Positions 36,454 to 47,814 of a stretch of DNA of 64,000 nucleotides are shown here, one piece after another. Under the pieces are notes generated by a model that saw nothing but the letters and a program-made list of their open reading frames with translations, was not told where the DNA came from and ran no database searches. Source of the stretch: Vespa crabro. Lineage: Eukaryota; Arthropoda; Insecta; Hymenoptera; Vespidae. Location of the stretch: the NCBI RefSeq assembly GCF_910589235.1, contig NC_060955.1:19782558-19846557 (forward strand). The letters are read 5' to 3'. The stretch's first letter is position 1, and every line of letters begins with the position of its first letter. The position numbers were made by a program, and so were the translations under genes.

Positions 36454-39400
36454 ACACGCGCGTAATATATATGTGTGTGTGTATGTGTGCACGCGTGTGT
36501 GTATCGCTAATGTAGCTCACTCATTACGTAAAGAGATACGTTACGCACAGAGACGTATGTTTCGCATTTCTCTCATTTAAACATCTGTTACCGTTTGTTT
36601 CGATTCGTTCCATGGCACCTGTGTATTCGTTCGTCGTCGTTGTCGTTGTCGTTGTCGTCGTTGTCCGTCGTCGTGATGACGTAGCGACTTTGTAAAAGAC
36701 TCAGATGGAATTGGTTCGCCGTAACGTTGACCTTTCGTCAAAGAAAAGGAAGAACGTATACTCTCAACTCGTGTTTTCTCTTCGTCCAGCCGTCTTATAT
36801 ATGTATTCCCGTCATCGACGAGAGGAGAAGAGACGAAACGCACGCGGTCGCGAAGAACCAAGCAAAAAACAGGACGGACTCGTCGTTGAAACAAGAAGAA
36901 AAGAGCTCGAGAAAATGTCGAGTGCAAGAAACCGAGAAGCTTCCTTTTACCTCCTCCTTCTCGTTCCTCCTCCCATTCGTACCAAAATACGCACCGGCTC
37001 GCGCGACTACCTAACAGGAAGAAAAAGAAGAAAGGAAAGGCGAGTTACAATCTGCACCAAGAGATTGAGAGAGAAAGAGAGAGGCAGAAACAGAGACAGA
37101 CAGAGAGAGGGGGGAGAAGGAGGGAGGGAGGGAGGAAGAAACAGAGACAGAGGTTTCTCGAAGAGATCGTTTCTTCCTTCGCATGGCGAATTACGGTCGT
37201 TGCGTAATTCGAGCCGTTGTCGATTTATTTCAACCTGCGTCCAAGAGTTCGACGTGTTGGAAGGACGAACTGAATTTCGTTTCTTTCGTCGTTGTAAGAC
37301 GATAAACTCACGAGACGTTCTTTTAATGAAATCGACTTGTCTTCCTTAATCTCGAACCGATCGTTCTTAATTGACTTTCTCCGCTTTCAAAGGTCCCTTC
37401 GAAATTCGTTCGATAAATTACGTATTTATAAAAGAGGAGATTTTTTTGCGATATACGTAAGTAAATAAGCGTATAAAAGGGAAAATCTTAAAATAATGTA
37501 CTTAATGAAACTTCCGTCGAACGGAAGTTTGATCGACAACGAGAAATTTAAAGAACATCTTTTAACTTTGGTTAATTTTATCGCGAATGGATATCAATAT
37601 ATAGGCTATGATGTCCAATTTACCACTCGACTTCCGATAATCTTTAATCACCGTGGATAGCAATTAACGTACGCTTTTCGAGTTTACCAAGCTAATTATT
37701 TCGAGTGTAATTTACTCTATGAAGAGAGAAACGGGGGTGGAACGATAATCGATCGGTCGGTGGAGTTCGCTTTCGTTAGAAACTGATGTCCATGGCAGAT
37801 GTCGAACGATGCCAAAGGCAGACGGTATATGTATTGCGTGCGAGAAAGAGAGAGAGAAAAAAAGAAAGATCAAGAGATCGAGAGAGAGAGAGAGAGAGAG
37901 ACGGATCGACGAATTGCTAGTCAGCTGATTTTGACAGCTCCCTTTTCGTCTATGTGCTTAGGTACGCTGAAGGGAGAATAGAAAATCGAAAGGGACTTTC
38001 TACGCGACAAGAACAATAGACGTAACCCATGGGCGCCATTGTCAAATTGAGCCTCTTCAAATAGAAAATGAATTAATTCGAGAAGCCCAGCTGTCGCCGT
38101 TGGCACAGCGCGTGTTTTCCTTTCGTTGTGGTTTCATTTAAACGCACGATTTTGTACGATGATAGTCCGTCTCATGAGAGCGTTTCTTTTATCATGTCGC
38201 ATTTCAAAGAATTAAATTTCATAGTGATATCAAAGTATACGTGGAATGGTATCATAATTAAATTTATGACATCGGCGATGATCTCTCTTTAAAATTCACG
38301 ACGCTCTTTCAAAAGTGCTTACTTTCAATCGGAACGTGACTCCACATCCTGCTGCGAGGATTCTCCCTTGAGATTTGATTAACGATCGTAAGAAAGATCG
38401 TAAGAATTATTATCACAATCTTATATATATATATATATACATATTATATATATATATATACATACATAAAAGAAAAAAAAAACTTACCCTATTTGGTTGT
38501 ACGTGCCAACTGCGGCGTTTTCCATGCCTCTGTAGACCATCTTCGGAAATATTCAAATCAGCTCTGCTACCGATCAAACAACCTCCAGTATCATATTGTC
38601 CAGCCAAAATTCTTAATCGATTTCCTGGACAGATTCCCTACAGCAAGAAATATAATAATGCATTGTCAAGATAAATTCAATTTCTTTCAAATCACTTTTA
38701 ATATTTTTATAGTTATTTTATTAGTCGAATATATAGATTAGAGATAGAACGATTTTAGTGCAAAAGGTAATCTCGGTTCAAGACACTTTGGTATGTATTT
38801 CGACAAGTCACGAGCTCAAACCACTTCAAAGCGCATTGGAATATTCCTGAAACGCTCTTGATCCGTCGAAAGCCCTCTTTCGGCTTCTAATAGCTGGCGA
38901 GGAACTTCGAGAAACGAAACGCACCCCAATTAGACGTTCGTGTATTCACGAAACTCTCCTAATTCTACGAAATCGAACCGAAAATAAACGGAGGACCCTT
39001 CTTGCCGTTGCAGTGTCGCCTTTCCAAGTCGATTCTTGTCGTTATTCCAAAGGGACACAACGACCATATATGTTTGTATATATTGGCTTTTATCGACGTT
39101 CCAAAGGACACAAAGGGATCTATGTAACTAGGACTTACGGTAGTCCTTTCTATCATAATTTATAAGGCCCCCTTGATACACGCAGCTACGGAATTAGAAT
39201 TGAAAATAAAGTCATTTTACTCTTCTACCTATTTTTACTATTTAAACTTGTAATAAGAAAGGAATAAAAAAGAAAAGAAAAAGAAAAAGAAAAAGAAGTA
39301 TAACAACTTGAACGAACTATAACTTTGGTACGCCGCTTTGTTTCTCAACCCGAGATAACATGAAGACTCGTTCAACTCACTTATTTGCTGTAGTGCCTGA

Positions 39401-41272
39401 CGGACGTGTATAAAAGAAAGAACATGCTTGGTTTCAAAGACTTCTCATAGACAAGAAACGAGTATTAAAGCGATGAATATTAAACGATAGCAAAAATATT
39501 GAATTACAGTGGGTAAAAATAGAAATTCTGAGACACCTTGTGTGTATATCTGATGCATCTGGCGTCTTTACGGAACACACGGAACGAATCGATTCGATGC
39601 TAACGACGCGTATTTTTCAGACTTGTAATAACGAAAATTGGAAGTACTGCTATTGACAGGAATTGGAGCTTGAAAAGTAATTATATTTAACGAAACCCTT
39701 GCATGAACACGTTGAACGCTGAAAACAGAGAGAAATAAATGGAATTGATAATTATATATTTCCTGATTATTTTGCTGTTGAAAATCATTTGAATGGTCAT
39801 TAACCTGATACGACAATTTAATGGAATCAATCGGATCCTTTTCCAATGATATTTTGATGTCGAAGGAAATTCATTAAAATTGCTGGTATTATAGTATTTC
39901 TAAATTAGCTACTACCATCGGCCTCGCATAACTCGTTTACCACAATCTCCAAGATGAAATCGTGATAGAAGAGATACGGGGAGTATGATGGTAGCGAGAT
40001 CATCGAAAATAGCGAGATAGCTCGAGGGGCTAAGAAGAAAGGAGGAGGAGGAGGAGGCAAAAACTGCGAGAGGAGGGTAGATCTATTAAAATTTTCCAGA
40101 GTAACAGCTGCTCCCAGGCGTAACAAGAAGGCAAAGCAATTTTCTCATATAAGCTTGATGCGTCTCTCTTTTCTTCGCCACCCTAACCAAGACCCTTCCT
40201 TACCTATCGACACTTCCAATTACGAAGGAATCGAAACTACATACAACTACGTTGTATGTACGTACATATGTACACGGTCGCAGGTTATAGATGGAGAACA
40301 TTTTGACAGATGCCAGCTCGTTTCAGGAAACTCCGTGCCATAGATGATAAGCTCTTGTAACGAGGTTACCCTAGGTCGTGCTACACCGTAGAAATGTCAC
40401 GAACAGATGCCGAACGTAAGAGAAGATGAGTACAATGGCCTATATCTATATATCTATATATATATATATATATGTACAGAGAGCTACATACGATATACTC
40501 CTTCTATCGACTTTAGATCTTGAACAAAGATATGCCATCGTCAGTATACCTTAGCCGTGTGTCTCAATCTCGCATGAAGAAATTTCAAGTAATGTCTCTA
40601 TAGAAGCATATGAAATATCTATGACGGATACTTACAATTAGACGTGCGTATGTATATAAGTATGAACGCAAGACGTCCATTAAACTTCAATAGAACGTAC
40701 AGTGTCGGCTAATGCGAAAAACGCGGAAGCTTCGGTATTACGTAAACGCGCTTGACGCGTTGAAAGATGTCAGAACTACAAAGCGGTAACGATCGTTCCA
40801 ACGACACACCGTAGAATATAACGGCGTGAAAGATTGCAGTAATTTAAGGACTCTCGTTGAAAAGCCATACTGCTAATTGTACAATGACTGGACCGATGAT
40901 TTATGACGGAACGTATCAATGGTGATGATTAGAACGTGAAAAAGAAAGAGAGAGAGAAAGAGAAAGGAAACAGAGTATAAGGAAGACAGAGAGAGATCAT
41001 TCTTCCTTTGAAGAATACTCTTTTTCCTTCTTTAAACCTAACATCCATCAAAAGAATACAAACTAATAAAGCATAAAGATACGAGAAAATTAGAAGGTAA
41101 AGAGAGAAGTTATATTCATTACCTGTCTACCTCGCAGGACACATAACCACCAGCCTTCAAGACCCGCCGTGTTCTGTTCCAGTACGGTCAGAACATCACC
41201 TTTTCGAAAAGCCAACTCGTCTGGCGCTTCAGCTATGTTGTCGTACAACGCTCGCGCTTTCACGCATTTTTG
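27200..41272 (-). CDS. p130CAS: p130Cas/BCAR1-family adhesion scaffold (eight exons, start codon not found)
   Basis: A cytoplasmic scaffold at focal adhesions that binds FAK and is phosphorylated by Src to recruit Crk. Coding exons run 41272-41123, 38637-38488, 29938-29812, 29211-28911, 28827-28472, 28382-28090, 27929-27573 and 27487-27200. All have AG/GT borders and agree in phase, giving 673 residues after an unseen N-terminal exon. In order: SH3 domain (ALYDNIAEAPDELAFRKGDV, GWWLC), Pro-rich substrate region with six YxxP motifs, serine-rich helical region, the Src-docking DYDYVNL, and a C-terminal FAT-like domain (AHGKFVVLSAHRLVHIGDTV). The substrate region is much shorter than in vertebrates (about 15 YxxP). 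The 8.5 kb intron between exons 38488 and 29938 is the longest found. No in-frame ATG precedes the SH3 segment in the exons found, so the first coding exon is further upstream, perhaps in 41300-64000. Confidence 0.94.
28090..28382 (-). CDS. p130CAS: p130Cas exon, rest of four-helix region
   Basis: The exon encodes GTLGNAAKAPDKGLATKL, VQEAATELDTMEWD and LDQLIACARALTEDVRQVA, matching human GNAAHTSDRALHAKLSRQL and LDRLVACSRAVPEDAKQLA. The donor is CAG|GTGAGC in phase 0. Confidence 0.93.
28472..28827 (-). CDS. p130CAS: p130Cas exon, last YxxP motifs and start of serine-rich helical region
   Basis: The exon encodes DYDVPRPRLPASS, a run of prolines, IYDVPMNKELPLELD and then ALEGLQRLQNEASAAIARLL, matching the human EALARLQQGVSATVAHLLDL helical segment. 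It enters in phase 2 and leaves in phase 1 at G|GTATTG. Confidence 0.93.
28911..29938 (-). CDS. p130CAS: p130Cas exons of the YxxP substrate region
   Basis: Exons 29938-29812 and 29211-28911. The first encodes a YLYDLP motif in a Ser/Pro-rich context. The second carries CYDVPP, CYDIPRPP and CYDVPRPL. YDVP and YDIP are Src phosphorylation sites that recruit Crk SH2 in the family. The 600-base intron between them includes an A-rich run near 29260-29335. Confidence 0.93.
33599..33638. repeat. (AT)n microsatellite
   Basis: About 20 AT units within the long p130Cas intron. Confidence 0.95.
34225..34290. repeat. (CT)n microsatellite
   Basis: CT units with one AACT interruption, extended by T-rich pyrimidine sequence. 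Confidence 0.95.
36231..36272. repeat. (CT)n microsatellite
   Basis: About 20 CT units. Confidence 0.95.
38488..38637 (-). CDS. p130CAS: p130Cas exon, end of SH3 and linker
   Basis: A 50-codon phase-0 exon starting GICPGNRLRILAGQYD, the last SH3 strand (human GIVPGNRLKILVGMYD). It continues with a linker (SRADLNISEDGLQRHGKRR) that does not resemble vertebrate Cas. The donor is AGG|GTAAGT. The Cys in place of the usual Val of IVPGN is unusual. Confidence 0.93.
38638..41122 (-). other. p130Cas intron of 2.5 kb
   Basis: A small (AT)n tract lies near 40450-40472 and GA-rich sequence near 40935-40995. No conserved exon or RNA gene was seen. Confidence 0.6.
41123..41272 (-). CDS. p130CAS: p130Cas exon encoding most of the SH3 domain
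   Basis: A 50-codon phase-0 exon after a poly-pyrimidine acceptor (TGTTGCAG), ending CAG|GTAATG. It encodes QKCVKARALYDN, EAPDELAFRKGDV, LEQNTAGLEGWWLC and LRGRQ, matching human AKALYDNVAESPDELSFRKG closely. ALYD and WW are the usual SH3 ligand-binding residues. Confidence 0.95.
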
Positions 41273-41739
41273 CTGCAACAGAAAAAAAAAACAATGCTAA
41301 TTAGTTTCGCTACTCGTTTAGAACTTTCGTACCTAATGAAATGATAAATGTATCATCGATGTTATACTCGTTTTTTCTTTTATCTTAAAATCAAAAGTTA
41401 AAGTTTATTTATTTCATTTTATATAAAAATAAAAAATATTTCGCATAAAATATAAAAATATTTCGTATTTTACATAAAAATAAATAATATAAGTTTGTCT
41501 TTGTAATTCTTTGTAAATCTTTCTGCGAATCTTTCTAATTATCGTTATCGATAAAACTTCCAAAGTATCATTACCCATTATAATGATACATATATATATA
41601 TATATAGATGCCTATACCAAAAAGATTTTTTGAAAGTTTACGATGATCGAGCATTCACGCCAATTGCATACGGCGACTCGCCCTTTGGCCAATTTAAATC
41701 CATAAAATCTTAACTTACCCCACCTCTCAAAGCCCTCTT

Positions 41740-41961
41740 CGAGTCCTCAAGAGAGAACTCCTTCTGCTTTCTATTTCGAGATATGCTCGTTTGCTCGTTC
41801 GCACCGAACTCGCGTCTCTCGCGTAACGATCACTTAAGAATCGCGCCCGAAGAAGTGCTACGAAAGATGGACGATGCAGTTTACGAGGAAGCCGGCTCGC
41901 ACGCTTTAACTCTCAAGTGAGTTCAATTGAAGTGCCTCGACACGCGGCAGCGGCGGCGGCA

Positions 41962-41992
<31 letters not shown>

Positions 41993-41995
41993 TTT
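41740..41995. promoter_or_regulatory. CpG-rich block with splice-donor-like sites on both strands
   Basis: This block is richer in CG dinucleotides than the surrounding AT-rich DNA and ends in a (CGA)n run at 41959-41992. On the plus strand a 45-codon frame from ATG 41783 ends at CTCAA|GTGAGT. On the minus strand a GGG|GTAAGT donor lies at about 41718-41723, upstream of the p130Cas SH3 exon. It could be a promoter or a 5' exon of p130Cas or of a plus-strand gene. Confidence 0.3.
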
Positions 41996-43425
41996 CACCC
42001 TTTACTTCTCCTCTTCTCTGTACTTGTTGGAACACTGATGTCATTCGTGACTTTGACGAATTCCGGTAAGAAAATACGGCGCCATCACCCTTTCCTCTTT
42101 ATTCCATCGTACGCTTCGTTAGTTTCTCTGTTTCCGTTAAATTAATTCCATTGCTTCCCGTCAAATACAATTATTCTCTTCAATAATTAACGACACGATT
42201 ACTTTTCGTGCTATTCGAAAATTTCTTTGAACTGTACGAACTGTAATACTCGATATTTCAACGAATCAATTTAGAGAACATATTTAATGTATCTTCGATA
42301 CGATATAACATCGATTATTATCTAAACCATACGGTACAAATATAGAAGAATCAATTTCTAATAATTAAATAATTTCTTTTTCTACGATTGAGATTTCTCG
42401 TAGTTTGAAATTCCGAATAAGAAACTTTCGTTTGATATTACGATAAAGAGAAATTACATGAGGATCGATCGATAATCGGATACTTTCGCAAAGAAAGACT
42501 CGGATAGATATTCGCAACTTCCAACTAACGGACCATTTCAATTTATAATCGTCGCTTCATCCACAAACGGGAAATGAAACTACGCGTGTTATGCGGGTCA
42601 CGCGTTTCAAATTTATCGTACACGTTCTCCAATTACGAGTTCCGCGCGCCTTCGCATCGTTGCATCCCATCCTCGATGCCAGAGAGAACGAACTGTGGAA
42701 TATGATAACTGCAACGTACAACTACGATCATTTCGGATTATTTCGAGGAGTGGACGTACCTATCTATTGAGGAAATAACAAAAGCGTATAGAGAACGATA
42801 TAATACCTGTTGTATTGAAAAGGTCGTAAGTACATACATGTATGTACCACTAACGTGACAGGTTTGACGTTCATACCAGATGCATATCCTTTTACGGTGA
42901 AGAACCACATTCTTCGTCGTCTTTACACGTCGAGTTCATATCCGATTCGAACGGGTTCGAATCGATTCTGTCGAAGCTTTTAACTCACATCGAGAGTGTA
43001 GAGTAGGGGAATGGATTCGGAGTAACTCTCATCTCATAGGATTTAAATTGAAATGAACAAAAACAAGAAAGATTATTTTTTTTTTGATGATAAAGATTAT
43101 AGATTAAATGGTCCACGATAAATAATATCTACATAGGTATAACGAATCGATTCTGAGATAATCGATAGCGGAGAAAATATGAAATGCACTATAGATACGA
43201 AATATAATTTGATTTCGAAACCGATGATGCTTAATGGGAATATCGAAGAGGGTATTCCCTTGTTTTGGTTAACAACGGTACGCTTGTAAATCGTTTGGAA
43301 CTATACCCGTTCACCCCTTTGCCGTTTTATCATTCATATATTTCATATCTGTATATATATAGATGCGTATGTATATCTATGTATATCTATGTACACAGTT
43401 ATGTACATATATGCAGATGTGGTAC

Positions 43426-43671
43426 GATCACGAGGAGATAGAAGGGAAGACTCGTGATTCCGTTTCTGCCGATGTTGCGACTCTTGCATCAAACGACGAC
43501 ATCAGCGTTGCTGATGCATTGTCGCATGAAAATATTTGCACAGGTGCATCATCCACGTTGGTACAAGTACGCGAGTATTTACGGGGCATACGCGTTCACC
43601 CACATATTCTCTTGACAATGGATGCATTATACGAACGTTGCTACGTTGATACCACAACTCGTGAGAGATGA
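43426..43671 (+). CDS. Unproven open frame of balanced composition
   Basis: From the ATG that follows the repeat-like TATA/TATG stretch the frame encodes about 81 residues (WYDHEEIEGKTRDSV to DTTTRER). Its composition is mixed and not repeat-driven. I recognise no family, no signal peptide and no membrane segment. It lies on the plus strand in what may be the first intron of p130Cas, and may be chance. Confidence 0.15.
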   Translation, partial: DHEEIEGKTRDSVSADVATLASNDDISVADALSHENICTGASSTLVQVREYLRGIRVHPHILLTMDALYERCYVDTTTRER

Positions 43672-45452
43672 CACCAGAGAGAACGAATTTTCTACAAAGT
43701 TTAATGGAGATTTATTGCGAATGATAAAAACGACGAAATTTCTTTTTTTTTTTCATCTTCTTCTTCTTCTTTTTCTTTTTTATTTATTTATTTTTTTTTT
43801 CTTTTTTTTTTTTACCTATCCTCAACCACAATTACAATCTCTCTCGTAATCGAATTATGATCTTATTATTAAGATTATTAAATTACGTATTAATTAATGA
43901 TGTTCAACGGCAACAACAATCGATCGAAATATTGAACTCATAGAAAATTCTAATCCCGATGGAATTTAATACCCACGTCAGACCGCCTACCGAATTCCAT
44001 TACGATGAGGAGAAAATATATCGATCTACATTCCTGCTATACTTCAAACGAACACTTATATCATTGTGCTTGGATACGTACACGGGATCGATGTAATATC
44101 CTCGAAGCGAAAGGTGTCCTGACCAAAGTGGAAAGATACCTGTGTGGAACACGTATCTTAAATCATTGCGTGGGTTGTTCCTAAGCTAATATTTTGACAA
44201 GGGACCACCGTCCTCTTTTCTATGACGTTACTACGTATATAGATGTAGATATACACATCCTCCTCTTGCTTCTACCTTCTACTTTATGATATTAACTTCA
44301 TATCTTATAGGCACACGAGAGCGCGCGAACGCGCGCGCGCCATGTCGATAAACCCTCGGCCGAATGAAGAATAATGTTATAATAATAGTTCCGAAAGGCG
44401 AAGCCAAAGTAAACTCGTTGCTAATCGAGCATTGGATAATAAATAACACATTTATAGTTATTTTTATATCGAGATCGAACTGAAAACAATGTTATACCTT
44501 TGGGTGTTCCTTTTTAATCGGATAGAGCATGATCTATGTATTAAATTATTAATGTTATCCTAAAAAAAAAAAAAAAAAAAAAAAAAAAAGAAAAGGAAGA
44601 AGTAAAAAAAGAATTCTTATTTATATATGTATTTGAGATTAAAATTCATTTTTTATTTTTTATATCTCGAATAAAAATAAGGGTTAAAGTGTTATTTAAA
44701 TAAGATAAATTAAAATGGGACATCCTGTATATGTAAATGAAATCATTGTACGTTACAAAGGGAAGAAAGATTCGAACGATAAGCACGGATTACGCATCGT
44801 TTGTACTACCGAAGTAATATTTTTCTACGTTGCTCGAGACCACCCTTTGCCATCTTGCTTTATTACGTATGCAAACTATCTCTCCTCCTTCTTTTAGAAA
44901 CTCCCAGACTACGGGGTGTAAACTTCGTGAGTCAGTTTTCGAAGCGTCGCGTTTGACGAAGGGTGCACACGTGGCAGTCTTTTGGCTTCGGTTCGAATAC
45001 AATGATCGTACATTAGTGCCAGTCGGCAGCAAAACTCGTTCGGGCTTTAAACTCAATATCGAAAGCCGTTCCGCATTCATGCCGCTTCGCTTATGGCACG
45101 TTTAGCTTCGTTAAATCTACAAAACAAAAACAAAAATTCTATTATGACACTACGGGACCAATTTCAATAAAGATTTACGATTGATCTTTGAATTTATTAT
45201 TTCTTATCATCCATGTATAATATTATATAAGCGTTAACAATAAGTAGAACAATCGAATATGGATTTTCGTAATTTATCAATAATATCTATAATAATCATA
45301 ACTTATTCGTTATTTCAATTTTAATTAGAAATTCCTATAATATCTTTTTCTTTAAAGGACATTTCCTTTTAAATCAAATTGAAAGTCGAGGAAAGTTATA
45401 AAAGCTTAACGAGAAGCAGCTTGCGAGGGTTTACGTTTTAAATAATTTAGCT

Positions 45453-45872
45453 TTGAAAGGAGGACGGTTTACCGCGATAGTAACGTATCGCGTGGGAGTA
45501 CAAACATGTAATGCCAAAAGTTCAGCTCCCGGTATTAAAGTTGGAACTACGCCAATCCGACATTGTACGGCCGAGAGAAAAGAGAAGAAAACTCATGGTC
45601 GTTCTCGAAGCAAAGTGGGCTTAGGAAGATTCGAAAGTCGCATTCTACGAAACACCGCATTCTACATGCAGGGACACGAGTATGCTCATATCGATACAAG
45701 TTCGACGAAGCGTGTTACGCGAAGGGTTAGAATCGCTTTGCAACACGCGCCCTTTCGTTTAGCAAAGTACCGTTGCGAAGCACCCTTCAGCACCATCGTC
45801 GTCTTCTTCGTCCTCCATATCGTCGTCTCCATTTCCTTTCTCATGATCGTCCTAAGCTTGGTCTTTTCATGA
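45453..45872 (+). CDS. Unproven open frame with basic body and hydrophobic C-terminus
   Basis: The frame is open for 139 codons in DNA a little richer in GC than its surroundings; I have not confirmed that the first codon is an ATG. The body is Arg/Lys-rich. The last 28 residues (IVVFFVLHIVVSISFLMIVL) would form one membrane-spanning tail anchor. No family is recognised. The length is noteworthy in AT-rich DNA, but chance is possible. Confidence 0.15.
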   Translation: MKGGRFTAIVTYRVGVQTCNAKSSAPGIKVGTTPIRHCTAERKEKKTHGRSRSKVGLGRFESRILRNTAFYMQGHEYAHIDTSSTKRVTRRVRIALQHAPFRLAKYRCEAPFSTIVVFFVLHIVVSISFLMIVLSLVFS

Positions 45873-47748
45873 TTAATATAACTCTAATTACAAACTCGTT
45901 CAATAAGAATTTACGAGGAAGAACGAGACACTGATTAGAAATCATTCAGATTAACTTATCTCACGAGTATCTCTCAAAGATACAATAAAAAAAATTCTTT
46001 TCTTTTTGTATCGACCAATTAACTTAATAAATCATTAATTCTAATTATTTATTTGTTTATTTAATTTTTCTGTCTTCTTCTTCTTCTTCTTCTTTTTTCT
46101 TTTCTTTTCACAATTCATGTACTTTTGCAATGGAGTGTACTACCACCGTCCACAAGTCGGTAATCCAATTACAAGGAGGCTTATATGCTAACATGTACTC
46201 TCATGACCATAGAGAACGATGTTATTCGTCCGTAATGTTAGGGGTTAACACGTTGTCGAAGCGAGTAACAGGATTTAACTAATCGCGCGTGAATGAAGCT
46301 CAAGGGCGCGAAGACTTGTTCTTATTTCGATTTTTCCAACTTACACTCGAGTACACCGTTCTTCCTTTGTCTATTACTACTACATACAGAAGAGGAAGTA
46401 AGTAAGTAAGTAAATAAGTAAGTACATGTTTCAAAAATTATCATTGAGTCAGATCATTATGTGTTAAAATGGTGTAATGGTACATAGGATATACATTCGA
46501 ATGTAACGTGATAACGAAAATGTTCGGTCTGGATAAGAATATTTCGTTTCGATGTTTTAAAATAGAACGAAACAAACTCTTCTAGATATCACTAATATGC
46601 CCCTACGTAAGCGTTTATCTCTATCGCTAAAATTTTATTGCGAGTAAGTAAGATACACTGTATATACGGACCGATAAAAACCGCATTCTCAAACGATCGC
46701 TGCAATTCTGTTGGTAATAAACGTGAATGTTGAAAGTCCGTACGAATAGAAACAGACTGGCTATTAAAGATTGAGTTGGGAAACTTTTTCCGGAATAAGG
46801 AATAAGTATAATTTTGCGTATAATGAGTGTGATTAATGAAGTATTTTCTTATCGATCGAAAGCAATACTTTTTTAATGTTCCATTCGATCGTCACGGGTT
46901 GTCTCGATTAAATGAAACCATTTCGGGGGTTTTTCCTCACCACCCCCCACCATCCACCCCGGTAATATTACAACACTATAGGGGTCTTTAATAACGCGCA
47001 CCCTTCCGTAACGAGCGCATTTCTTTTCGAAGGAAAGGTGGAACGAGATAATGGAGGTATCCAATCGAGGAGGGAAATGCGCGCTCGTGCTGTGCGTGCA
47101 ACGTACGCGACGATTATGCGGCACGAGATACAAAGCCCGCCCACGCATCGTCCCGATGTCAATGAACGAGCTTGTGTGCGCTCACGTACGTGTTCGTGAA
47201 AACGACCGAACGACTTACGCTTCGTGCGTGGGCATCATTCAGAAACTTGCGAGTATTACGTGCCAAGATTTCTCAAAAGTTCGAGCCAAATTGCTCGCTC
47301 GACGAGATTGCATATAGAGCACATAATTTCGCGGCCGCTATAATTGGTATTGCTTATAAGTATTACGAAAAAAATATTAGCTTTATCATTTAACTGTATC
47401 GTGCCGTCTTTTTTCCTTTTTTTTTTCTACGATATACTCTCTCATAAATAGAATGGCTCTCGTTAAGACGATGTGTGATATATATATCATAATGATCACG
47501 TTCCCGATATAGCTAACGAATCGTGACACACTTCCCTTTACTAGAATATTAAATTAGTCGAGTCTCTCATTCGTTCTTAGTAATATCTCTTTTATAGATT
47601 CTGTTTCTTTCAGGCACCGAAGTACAAGGACGGTTCGTAAAAATGACTTACCAAGGAGAGCAGCTTCGTACGTTCGCTGACCGATAGTGCTCCGTTCTCG
47701 CGAGAATTTTAATCGCAGACTTCTCGTATGTATATACGTACGAGAAAT

Positions 47749-47810
<62 letters not shown>
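47749..47810. repeat. (GA)n microsatellite
   Basis: About 30 GA units. Confidence 0.95.

Positions 47811-47814
<4 letters not shown>

Larger units (their letters stand above)
29939..38487 (-). other. p130Cas 8.5 kb intron, no recognised gene
   Basis: The intron holds (AT)n tracts at about 32099-32127, 33599-33638 and 36420-36450, CT/GA tracts at 34225-34290, 36231-36272 and 37109-37160, a (CA)n tract at 31113-31147 and purine runs near 30270-30330. Frames here are repeat-driven. No conserved exon was seen. Confidence 0.6.

Noticed and set aside
36705..37349. 214-codon plus-strand frame
   Set aside because: Arg/Glu-rich because of GA-rich repeats; no splice or family evidence; lies in the p130Cas intron on the opposite strand.
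42930..42975. tRNA-like B-box (GGGTTCGAATCG)
   Set aside because: Flanks do not form a cloverleaf and no A-box is present.
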